Positions 1 through 5,189 of a DNA stretch of 6,114 nucleotides are shown in pieces (the stretch's first letter is position 1; each line of letters opens with the position of its first letter). Both the position numbers and the translations under genes were made by a program. The notes beneath the pieces are model-generated. The model was not told where the DNA came from and ran no database searches. It saw only the letters and a program-made list of their open reading frames with translations. Source of the stretch: Desulfosporosinus sp. UBA5188 (lineage in GTDB: Bacteria > Bacillota > Desulfitobacteriia > Desulfitobacteriales > Desulfitobacteriaceae); NCBI GenBank assembly GCA_002413075.1, contig DHWG01000170.1:16551-22664 (forward strand), in the 5' to 3' direction.

Positions 1-299
1 TCGTTTTGAAAGGCAAGTTCTATATTGGCAATAATTAACTCTGCTGCCCGTCTTTCTTTCTCTTTGCCTTGAAAGGCAAGCTCTTTATGAGCGATGATTA
101 ACTCTGCTGCCCATTTACCTTGCTCTTTGCCGTGGAAGACAAGCTCTTTATTAGCAGTGATTAACTCTGCTGCCCGTTTACCTTGCTCTTTGCCTTGGAA
201 GACAAGCTCTTTATGAGCAGTGATTAAATCTGCTAATAGTTTTTCTTTCTCTTTGCTTTGAAAGGCAAGCTCTTTATTGGCAGTGATTAACTCTGCTGC
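1..299 (-). repeat. 63-nt tandem repeat array within the coding frame (4 full units plus a partial)
   Basis: Units on the minus strand occupy 299-237, 236-174, 173-111, 110-48 and 47-1 (cut by the window edge). The period is exactly 63 nt, or 21 codons, so unit gain or loss keeps the reading frame. The core coding for AAELI.A.KEL.FQ is nearly invariant, while the last seven residues vary between KEKEK and KEQGK types; unit 2 begins LADLI instead of AAELI. The array continues beyond the window. Confidence 0.9.
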
Positions 300-338
300 C
301 CAATGCCCTTCCTCACAACGCTCTTCTGATAAATCCAT
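1..338 (-). CDS. N-terminus of a helical-repeat protein, probably a sensor kinase or GGDEF protein (partial)
   Basis: An open frame runs from an ATG at 338 to the window edge without a stop, so only about 112 N-terminal residues are visible. After a short leader (MDLSEERCEEGHW) the protein is entirely tandem 21-residue units beginning like AAELITANKELAFQ and continuing with a charged K/E segment. Twenty-one residues is three heptads, and the composition is strongly helical, so a coiled-coil or signalling helix is likely. From memory, such AAELIIANKELAFQ repeats precede PAS, histidine kinase or diguanylate cyclase modules in Clostridia and deltaproteobacteria; that output domain is outside the window, so function is inferred. 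The start at 338 has GGTGG 5 nt upstream and GAGGA 12 nt upstream. An in-frame ATG at 350 is possible, but GAGGA abuts it directly. An in-frame TGA (356-354) rules out a longer start. It begins 36 nt after the stop of the decayed receiver gene, suggesting a former two-component operon. Confidence 0.75.
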   Translation of the reverse strand, partial: MDLSEERCEEGHWAAELITANKELAFQSKEKEKLLADLITAHKELVFQGKEQGKRAAELITANKELVFHGKEQGKWAAELIIAHKELAFQGKEKERRAAELIIANIELAFQN

Positions 339-374
339 CTTAACCACCATTCCTCACATTTAAGAAGGTATTCT

Positions 375-839
375 CTAAGGAATCTCCCTTACTATTTCTC
401 TCAGCACATACAAATCAAAGGGCTTACCCATATAATAGAGAATCCCCAAATCCTTTGCTGTCTCCATATTCTTAATTTCCCCATAGTTCGTATCACAGCC
501 ACTCGACTGTCTAAGACCGGAATCTGTCGCTTCTATCCCGTTCATCCAATTGTGAGACTCCCACTTCTATAAGTGGGAGTGGTACCTCGTACTCTGCTTC
601 GGTGGGGGTAGACTCCCCCACCGAAGTCTCGATGTTCAACTTTAGTTGAACGAGTTCACTCCTGGCATTTTCATGTCCAACAATATAAGATCTGGCTTAA
701 AGGCTATAAATAACCGAGTACTTCCTCTCGGTTCTCTGGCGTTTCGACGCCATGTTGATACACCTATTCCCCTTATATTTATCTCATATGCGAAAGCTTC
801 TGTGATCAGCCTTATAATTAAGTCCCCTTGTCCTCGCAT
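375..839 (-). pseudogene. Decayed Spo0F-like response regulator (receiver domain)
   Basis: Pieces of one CheY/Spo0F-type receiver lie in order on the minus strand but in broken frames. Near the 5' end is IIRLITEAFAYE (helix 1). Around 700-660 is FKPDLILLDMKMPG, with the phospho-acceptor Asp. After a 114-bp insertion comes MNGIEA. In a shifted frame follows VLDSRVAVIRT, which carries the conserved Thr/Ser position. Back in the first frame are YGEIKNMETAKDLG and GKPFDLYVLREIVREIP with the conserved Lys, ending at TAG 375-377. The residues match Spo0F closely (LLDMKIPGMDGIE, TAYGE, KPFD). The N-terminal strand with the acidic pocket Asp pair is not recognisable, and the frame meets a stop inside the insertion. 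Damage is therefore at least one insertion plus two compensating frameshifts. No DNA-binding domain follows, as in Spo0F. The true 5' end is uncertain. Confidence 0.8.
546..659 (+). mobile_element. 114-bp palindromic non-autonomous IS200/IS605-type element (MITE/PATE-like)
   Basis: The element interrupts the receiver pseudogene and holds three perfect stem-loops: 557-566/571-580 (ACTCCCACTT, 4-nt loop), 597-608/615-626 (CTTCGGTGGGGG, 6-nt loop) and 634-640/645-651 (GTTCAAC, 4-nt loop). It is preceded by GTTCAT (540-545) and ends in GTTCAC (654-659) two bases after the last hairpin. That is the layout of Y1-transposase elements: insertion 3' of a short specific target, subterminal hairpins, a similar right-end cleavage site, no target duplication and no terminal inverted repeats. 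Deleting 546-659 rejoins the host gene in frame as KMPGMNGIE. It encodes no protein, so a TnpA would have to act in trans. Because the six-base ends are nearly alike, 540-653 on the other strand is an equivalent reading; I prefer plus because a hairpin sits close to the TTCAC end. Confidence 0.75.
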
Positions 840-841
840 TT

Positions 842-904
842 TCAGGTGCAGACTAACTTCTGACTAAGGTGTATAATCTCTGGGTGAGTCTTGCTAAACT
901 TGTC
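842..904 (-). pseudogene. Spo0E-like aspartyl-phosphatase remnant
   Basis: A 20-codon stretch bounded by stops reads DKFSKTHPEIIHLSQKL and then VCT-stop. It resembles the second helix of the Spo0E family (PF09388), whose signature is SQxLD near the end of a 50-60 residue two-helix protein that dephosphorylates Spo0A~P. Here the expected Asp after SQKL is missing, consistent with a small deletion, and the frame closes at once with TGA 844-842. Upstream the same frame is closed by TGA 907-905, and the first helix cannot be followed with confidence. It lies directly 5' of the decayed Spo0F-like receiver. The family call rests on one motif and comparison from memory. Confidence 0.4.
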
Positions 905-937
905 TCAACTTAGTTTACTAAAGGAATGAAGTTACAT

Positions 938-973
938 CCATAGGAAATTTTGTCGATTTATAAATTCCTATGG
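938..973. repeat. Inverted repeat CCATAGGAA / TTCCTATGG
   Basis: Perfect 9-bp arms at 938-946 and 965-973 flank an 18-nt AT-rich spacer, and A/T pairs could extend the stem with a bulge. The spacer contains TTTGTCGAT (949-957, plus strand), one mismatch from the Spo0A box TTTGTCRAA. It lies upstream of the Spo0E/Spo0F-like remnants, so it may be an old operator or a transcript hairpin. No U-tract follows on either strand. Confidence 0.4.
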
Positions 974-1103
974 GCGAATCATGGCATGTTTCCAGTAATA
1001 AGAGCTTAATTTGGGCGTTGTTGGTTTCTTGCAAAATTAAGAAGGCCACACCAGAAATTTATCTAAAAGATTTATACTCATTTCTTATATAAATACAAAT
1101 ACC

Positions 1104-1141
1104 CCTATAGGGTAGACTTTTTAAGGGTCTACTCTATAAGG
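1104..1141 (-). terminator. Possible terminator hairpin downstream of tsaD
   Basis: Arms at 1104-1117 (ending GGGTAGAC) and 1127-1141 (starting GTCTACTC) pair over about 13 positions, with one G-U type pair and one bulge, around a 9-nt loop. The hairpin starts about 42 nt after the tsaD stop. On the minus strand the following RNA would read GGUAUUUGUAUUUAU, U-rich but not a clean U-run, so this is a weak intrinsic terminator at best. Confidence 0.4.
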
Positions 1142-1182
1142 CATTTTAAGATGTCATCCGTTTTCGAAGACTATAACGGCTA

Positions 1183-2208
1183 CTACGTCAAACTTAACCC
1201 CGGATCTGCGTTCAGTGTCCAAGGCGAGAAATCCCCGGCTAAATAATGATAATACCCGGTGATCGCGATCATGGCCCCATTGTCCGTACAAAAAATGGGA
1301 GGTGGGCATACCAAACGCACATTCCGCACCGCCAATTCTTGCTCTAAGGTTTCACGTAGCAAAGTATTAGCCGCCACGCCACCCGCGAGCAGTAAAGTTT
1401 TCACACCGGTCCGTTTAATAGCCCTCATCGCTTTCTGGACTAACACGTCCACAACCGCTTGCTGAAAGGAAGCCGCAAGATCTGGCACGTTCAGAGTTCC
1501 CCCCCGCATATGGGCCGAGTTTAAGGTATTTAAAACAGCGGATTTCATACCACTAAAACTAAAATCTAAACTATTTTTTTCTAACATCGCCCGCGGGAAT
1601 TTAAACGCTTGCGCATCTCCCTCTTTAGCAACTTTTTGAATCTCAGGTCCTCCTGGATATTTTAAGCCTAAAGTTCGGGCTACTTTATCAAGAGCCTCCC
1701 CTGCTGCATCATCAAGTGTGTGCCCCAAAACTTGGTACTGGCCATGTGCTTCAAACAAAATGAGGTGCGTATGGCCTCCCGAAACCAGAAGAGCCAGGAA
1801 GGGAAATTCCAGGTCGGGATGCTGGAGGAAATTAGCATAAATATGCCCTTCCAAATGATTGATGCCAATCAGCGGCACTCCAGCAGCATAAGCCATAGCC
1901 TTAGCGCCTGAGACCCCTACCAAGAGAGAGCCGACAAGCCCAGGGCCATAGGTCACCGCAATGGCGGATAAATCTGAAAAGCCAAGCTTTGCTTCATCCA
2001 ACGCTTGCTGTACAACCGGCTGAATGTGAAGACAGTGTTCGCGGGAGGCAATTTCTGGCACAACCCCTCCATACCTCTGATGCGTCACTATTTGAGACGA
2101 AATGACATGACTGCGCAGCTCTGTTCCGTTTACGAGCACCGCCGCGGAGGTCTCATCACAACTTGTTTCGATGCCTAAGATGACTATTTCACTTTTTTGA
2201 CTTTTCAT
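1183..2208 (-). CDS. tsaD: tRNA N6-adenosine threonylcarbamoyltransferase TsaD
   Basis: TsaD is the catalytic subunit that moves the threonylcarbamoyl group from TC-AMP to A37 of ANN-decoding tRNAs (t6A), working in the cytoplasm with TsaB and TsaE. The 341-residue product has the usual family length and a complete ASKHA fold signature. LGIETSCDET (11-20) is the N-terminal nucleotide motif. INHLEGH (116-122) carries the two metal-ligand histidines, H118 and H122. LVSGGHTHL (141-149), LDDAAGEALDKVAR (165-178), AGGVAANTLLR (275-285) and CTDNGAMIA (307-315, third metal ligand D309) follow. I chose the ATG at 2208: GAAGG lies 7 nt upstream and the resulting N-terminus fits the family. A longer in-frame start at 2244 would add 12 residues lying wholly within rimI. 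The start overlaps the rimI stop as TGATG, implying translational coupling. It is last in the cluster, with a possible terminator hairpin following. Confidence 0.97.
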   Translation of the reverse strand: MKSQKSEIVILGIETSCDETSAAVLVNGTELRSHVISSQIVTHQRYGGVVPEIASREHCLHIQPVVQQALDEAKLGFSDLSAIAVTYGPGLVGSLLVGVSGAKAMAYAAGVPLIGINHLEGHIYANFLQHPDLEFPFLALLVSGGHTHLILFEAHGQYQVLGHTLDDAAGEALDKVARTLGLKYPGGPEIQKVAKEGDAQAFKFPRAMLEKNSLDFSFSGMKSAVLNTLNSAHMRGGTLNVPDLAASFQQAVVDVLVQKAMRAIKRTGVKTLLLAGGVAANTLLRETLEQELAVRNVRLVCPPPIFCTDNGAMIAITGYYHYLAGDFSPWTLNADPGLSLT

Positions 2209-2675
2209 CACGTTACCTTCCCGTCCGTACCCAATTCCGCCCACATAATCATGGCATCCTCTCCAGTATCCGCATAATACCCTTTGCGAATCCCCGCGCT
2301 AGCAAAGCCTAAACGTTTATATAAAGATTGGGCTAGGCTGTTGGAAACACGAACCTCTAAAGTCATCCGTTCCATACCCTGCGCCATCATTTTTTCCATC
2401 ATCGAACGCATTAAGAACTCTCCCCAATGTTGCCCCCGGTGGTCAGGAGTAATGGCAATATTCGTAATATGTCCTTCATCAAGGATAACCCAAAGTCCCA
2501 TGTACCCGATCACGCGACCTTCTAGCTCTAGACAAAGATAACGCGCATACTCATTTTCTTTAAGTTCCGCTGTAAACGCCTCTAACGACCAAGGGGTCGC
2601 GAAAGAGGCGTGCTCGATTTCTAAAATGGACACGAGATCGTCAACGTGCATGGGACGTACAAGCCCTTTATTCAT
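2208..2675 (-). CDS. rimI: Ribosomal protein S18 alanine N-acetyltransferase RimI (GNAT)
   Basis: RimI acetylates the N-terminal alanine of ribosomal protein bS18 using acetyl-CoA. The 155-residue product is a single GNAT domain of normal RimI length: VRPMHVDDLVSILEIEHASF (6-25) is the typical start, ITNIAITPDHRGQHWG (70-85) is strand 4 plus the acetyl-CoA loop, LEVRVSN (106-112) includes E107 at the proposed catalytic-base position, and SLYKRLGF (117-124) includes Y119 at the general-acid position. The pyrophosphate loop is unusual: Q82-H-W-G85-E-F87 where RimI usually has Q/R-x-G-x-G-x-A. The ATG at 2675 overlaps the tsaB end by 8 nt, with AGGA 9 nt upstream inside tsaB. Position between tsaB and tsaD is the common arrangement in Firmicutes and supports RimI over a generic GNAT. 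Confidence 0.93.
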   Translation of the reverse strand: MNKGLVRPMHVDDLVSILEIEHASFATPWSLEAFTAELKENEYARYLCLELEGRVIGYMGLWVILDEGHITNIAITPDHRGQHWGEFLMRSMMEKMMAQGMERMTLEVRVSNSLAQSLYKRLGFASAGIRKGYYADTGEDAMIMWAELGTDGKVT

Positions 2676-3393
2676 GCTCCGTCATCCTTCTGGCTTCCTC
2701 TTTTTTTGCCCAATTAACCTCTGCTTCAGAAAAACGAATATAGAACGGTTCAACGAGTTCCCCGACGCCTGTTTCTTGCCAACGTTGCCAAATCGCCCGT
2801 GCAGCATACGCGCCACGCGGTAAACTAACGTACTCCGGCAAAACCATAGCGCGCTCTCCTAAGATTACCTCAATCTGAGCCTTATATTTTACCGTAGCAT
2901 CTCCCACAAAACATATCGGACGATCTAGGCCCTTCAAATGTTCCAACCAAAGCTCTGTCGGTATGGCCTGAGGGAGCGTCAAGCATTCGGCTTTCTCGTG
3001 GTCCTTAGTCCATCGGTAGCGCGCTGTGTACCATTCATTCTTGCGCGCATCCAAGATAGGAACAATGTCTTCCACTCTACCCAAACCAGCCCAAGCCAAG
3101 GCATCAAGCGATAACACCGCCAGCAACGGGATTTTAAGAACTTGCGCTAAACTCTGTGCTGTCGCGATTCCTATCCTAATTCCAGTAAACGAACCAGGAC
3201 CTCTTACTACCCCAATCATCTCTAACTCCTGTAGTGTCCAAGAAGCTGCTTTGAGCAGTTGGTCAAGCATCGGAATGAGACGCTCTGAATGTTTCGTAGA
3301 AGTATGTAAAAAACCCTCGGCGATAAGGCACCCATCATCCGCTAAGGAGACTGCCGTAACTTTTGTGGTCGTGTCTATGGTTAAATATTTCAT
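2668..3393 (-). CDS. tsaB: tRNA threonylcarbamoyladenosine biosynthesis protein TsaB
   Basis: TsaB is the non-catalytic paralogue of TsaD that forms the TsaB-TsaD heterodimer onto which TsaE docks for t6A synthesis. The 241-residue product shows an ASKHA N-terminus (MKYLTIDTTTKVTAVSL), KHSERLIP (34-41), the hallmark GPGSFTGIRIG (65-75), DARKNEWY (115-122) and a C-terminal PFYIRFSEAE (216-225). It lacks the TsaD metal motif, as expected. Length is near the upper end of the usual 220-240. The ATG at 3393 has GGAGG 5 nt upstream. It follows tsaE after a 47-nt gap with no visible promoter or terminator, and its last codons overlap rimI. Confidence 0.96.
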   Translation of the reverse strand: MKYLTIDTTTKVTAVSLADDGCLIAEGFLHTSTKHSERLIPMLDQLLKAASWTLQELEMIGVVRGPGSFTGIRIGIATAQSLAQVLKIPLLAVLSLDALAWAGLGRVEDIVPILDARKNEWYTARYRWTKDHEKAECLTLPQAIPTELWLEHLKGLDRPICFVGDATVKYKAQIEVILGERAMVLPEYVSLPRGAYAARAIWQRWQETGVGELVEPFYIRFSEAEVNWAKKEEARRMTEHE

Positions 3394-3440
3394 CGGAACC
3401 TCCGAGCTTTTTCGTATTCTTTATTTTAACTATGAACCAA

Positions 3441-3926
3441 TCATGCGTTTCCATAAATAGTCATAGTATTAAGACGTTGCTCCCAGCCGTGTTCGTCAGC
3501 GCGAAAGATTATCTCACGAGGCTGATCCCCGCTTCCCAGAATCTCAACGTTCAATCGATCTTTTGGCAAGTCATCTTCAATAATTTCAGGCCATTCGATG
3601 AGACAAACAGCCTCGTCCTGGAACGCGTCCTCCACTCCAATCACTTCCGCCTCTTCCGGATGTTGTAACCGATAGAGATCCATATGAATTAAACGCACTT
3701 CAGTTTCCTTAATTCGTCCTATGTACTCATGGATTAAAGTGAACGTTGGGCTAGTCATCGGGCCTTTTACCCCGAACGCCTCACCGACGCCTTGTGCAAA
3801 GGCCGTCTTTCCAGCACCCAACTCTCCAATCAGCGCGACGACATCTCCACCCCTCAAACACCCGCCCAGTCGCTTACCCCACTCTCGCGTTTGCTCAGCC
3901 GTTGCACTCGTAACTCTATAGTCCAT
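3441..3926 (-). CDS. tsaE: tRNA threonylcarbamoyladenosine biosynthesis ATPase TsaE
   Basis: TsaE is the P-loop ATPase that binds the TsaB-TsaD dimer and is needed for repeated rounds of t6A formation. The 161-residue product has the family length and motifs: Walker A GELGAGKT (34-41), the TSPTF switch-like segment (58-62), HMDLYR (81-86) and the Walker B-like CLIEWPE (108-114). The ATG at 3926 is preceded by AAGGAGGG at 3943-3936, 9 nt from the start, a strong ribosome binding site. A TATAAT hexamer at 3964-3959 could give transcription independent of the amidohydrolase gene. It is the first of the four tsa/rim genes. Confidence 0.96.
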   Translation of the reverse strand: MDYRVTSATAEQTREWGKRLGGCLRGGDVVALIGELGAGKTAFAQGVGEAFGVKGPMTSPTFTLIHEYIGRIKETEVRLIHMDLYRLQHPEEAEVIGVEDAFQDEAVCLIEWPEIIEDDLPKDRLNVEILGSGDQPREIIFRADEHGWEQRLNTMTIYGNA

Positions 3927-3958
3927 GCGTCTTTTCCCTCCTTGAGACAGATACCCGT

Positions 3959-3964
3959 ATTATA
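3959..3964 (-). promoter_or_regulatory. Candidate sigma-A -10 element upstream of tsaE
   Basis: The 60-nt gap between the amidohydrolase stop and the tsaE start contains a perfect TATAAT on the minus strand. It sits about 15 nt upstream of the ribosome binding site, so the leader would be short. At a 17-nt spacing the -35 region reads ATTTAA, a poor match to TTGACA, and there is no TG extension. An internal promoter for the t6A genes is plausible but not secure. Confidence 0.4.
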
Positions 3965-3986
3965 CCCTGTTCGAATGAGGATTAAA

Positions 3987-5189
3987 TCATTCGCTGATAT
4001 CATTTTCCCGAGGCTCTGGGCTAACGATCTCACCATTAATGATGACATAAAGAGGGCGAGAGGTAATAATAAACGGATGGTCGCTCCAAATGACAAGGTC
4101 CGCATCTTTCCCAACTTCTAGAGACCCTATGCGATCGGACACACCCAATATTTCGGCTGGATTGATTGTAATAGCCCGTAACGCCTCCTCTATTTCCATG
4201 CCTGCTTTGCAGGCTAAAGCTGCGCAGAGCGGAAGCTGTTCAATCGGGGTCACGGAGTGGTCAGTCATGATAGCCACCTTCACTCCCGCCTTAGCTAATA
4301 CGCCCGGTGTTTTGAAGGATTTATCCTTCAGCTCAACTTTTGCACGATTCGTGAGTAAGGGTCCCACCACGGCAGGATAGCCGAATTCGGCCAAATCTTT
4401 GGCAATCTTATGACCTTCCGTGCAATGTTCAAGGACCAGATCCACCTTAAATTCTTGAGCAATCCGAATCGCCGTCATAATATCATCCGCACGATGGGCA
4501 TGAGCCCGCAGAGGAATTTCACGGTTAATCACCTTAACAAGAATTTCCAAACCTAAATCTCGTTCTGGTAGTTTATCGGAATCTGTTTGACCTTGTTCAA
4601 GTTTATCCTTATATGTCTGGGCATCCACTAAGGCCTGACGGAGGAGTGCTGCCGTTCCCATCCGTGTCATGGGCATTTTCTTTTGTTCGCCATAAACCAT
4701 CTTAGGGTTTTCACCAAACGCTATTTTCAGTCCTGCAGGATCTCGCACAATCATCTTATCGACGATTTTTCCAGCCGTCTTCATGACAACTCCGGTTCCT
4801 CCTATTACATTCGCACTTCCAGGACCGGTAAAGACGGCCGTAATCCCACCCAGACGGGCATCACGAAAGCCCTCATCTTCTGGGTTAATTCCATCGATCG
4901 CCCGCATATCTGGTGTCACAGGGTCTGTCATTTCGTTAAAGTCTTCCCCTTCCCACCGATAGATCTCTTCGCCAATCCCTACATGACAATGCGCATCAAT
5001 AAACCCTGGCAACACCAGACACCCCATGGCATCTATCACCACAACATCTGAGAGAGAGTGAACGTCCAAAGTTTCTCCGAGCGCCGTAATTTTCGTTCCC
5101 TCAATCAAAAGGCTCCCTGTGAATTCACGTCCGGTCATGGTTTTAATCTGCCCATTTTTTATTAATAGTTTCTTCATTGTTTTGCTCAC
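3987..5189 (-). CDS. Metal-dependent amidohydrolase (imidazolonepropionase-like superfamily)
   Basis: A cytoplasmic metallo-hydrolase that likely cleaves an amide or related C-N bond; substrate unknown. The 400-residue product has the superfamily layout: an N-terminal beta-sandwich piece (KKLLIKNGQIKTM), PGFIDAHCHVGI (61-72) with metal ligands H67 and H69, RAHAHRADDI (228-237) with H230 and H232, LEHCTEGH (253-260) with H255, MTDHS (308-312) with the catalytic Asp D310, and a C-terminal sandwich return ITINPAEILGV...GSLEVGKDADLVIWSDHP. This fits the COG1228 type (close to the 'Met-dependent hydrolase subgroup C' grouping) better than dihydroorotase or urease. I chose the GTG at 5189 because GGAGG (5201-5197) sits 7 nt upstream; the ATG at 5177 has no comparable site. 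That start lies 47 nt inside the transporter gene, so the two are probably co-translated. No signal peptide is seen. Confidence 0.9.
   Translation of the reverse strand: MSKTMKKLLIKNGQIKTMTGREFTGSLLIEGTKITALGETLDVHSLSDVVVIDAMGCLVLPGFIDAHCHVGIGEEIYRWEGEDFNEMTDPVTPDMRAIDGINPEDEGFRDARLGGITAVFTGPGSANVIGGTGVVMKTAGKIVDKMIVRDPAGLKIAFGENPKMVYGEQKKMPMTRMGTAALLRQALVDAQTYKDKLEQGQTDSDKLPERDLGLEILVKVINREIPLRAHAHRADDIMTAIRIAQEFKVDLVLEHCTEGHKIAKDLAEFGYPAVVGPLLTNRAKVELKDKSFKTPGVLAKAGVKVAIMTDHSVTPIEQLPLCAALACKAGMEIEEALRAITINPAEILGVSDRIGSLEVGKDADLVIWSDHPFIITSRPLYVIINGEIVSPEPRENDISE

Larger units (their letters stand above)
905..1182. other. Intergenic stretch with no supported gene
   Basis: I find no gene here on either strand. 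Besides the 938-973 inverted repeat and the hairpin near 1104-1141, there is an 8-bp inverted repeat (CTTAATTT 1005-1012, AAATTAAG 1034-1041). The longest minus-strand open stretch (1058-918, 46 codons) has no start codon near its 5' end, no ribosome binding site and no family I recognise. The stretch is AT-rich compared with the tsa genes. It separates the end of the tsaD operon from the decayed phosphorelay locus and should contain that locus's former promoter, but I cannot point to a convincing -35/-10 pair. Confidence 0.6.

Noticed and set aside
1..299. CRISPR-like or satellite repeat array
   Set aside because: The 63-nt units are contiguous, have no variable spacers and translate as a clean 21-residue protein repeat.
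597..626. Strong 12-bp hairpin as an intrinsic terminator
   Set aside because: No U-tract follows on either strand, and it is one of three hairpins within the inserted element.
646..867. Plus-strand 73-codon open frame
   Set aside because: It is antisense to the decayed receiver gene and runs from inside the palindromic insertion; no family resemblance or ribosome binding site.
918..1058. 46-codon open stretch on the minus strand
   Set aside because: It has no suitable start codon near its 5' end, no ribosome binding site and no recognisable family; the length is expected by chance in AT-rich DNA.
840..1180. Riboswitch, T-box or tRNA in the long intergenic region
   Set aside because: I found no conserved T-box, specifier, aptamer or cloverleaf elements; only simple inverted repeats are present.
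2209..2244. Longer tsaD start at 2244 (353 residues)
   Set aside because: The extra 12 residues lie wholly within rimI and do not look like TsaD; the ATG at 2208 has a properly spaced GAAGG and a TGATG coupling overlap.
3854..4114. Minus-strand 86-codon open frame across the tsaE/amidohydrolase junction
   Set aside because: It is a shadow frame overlapping two well-supported genes and the tsaE leader, with no homology signal.
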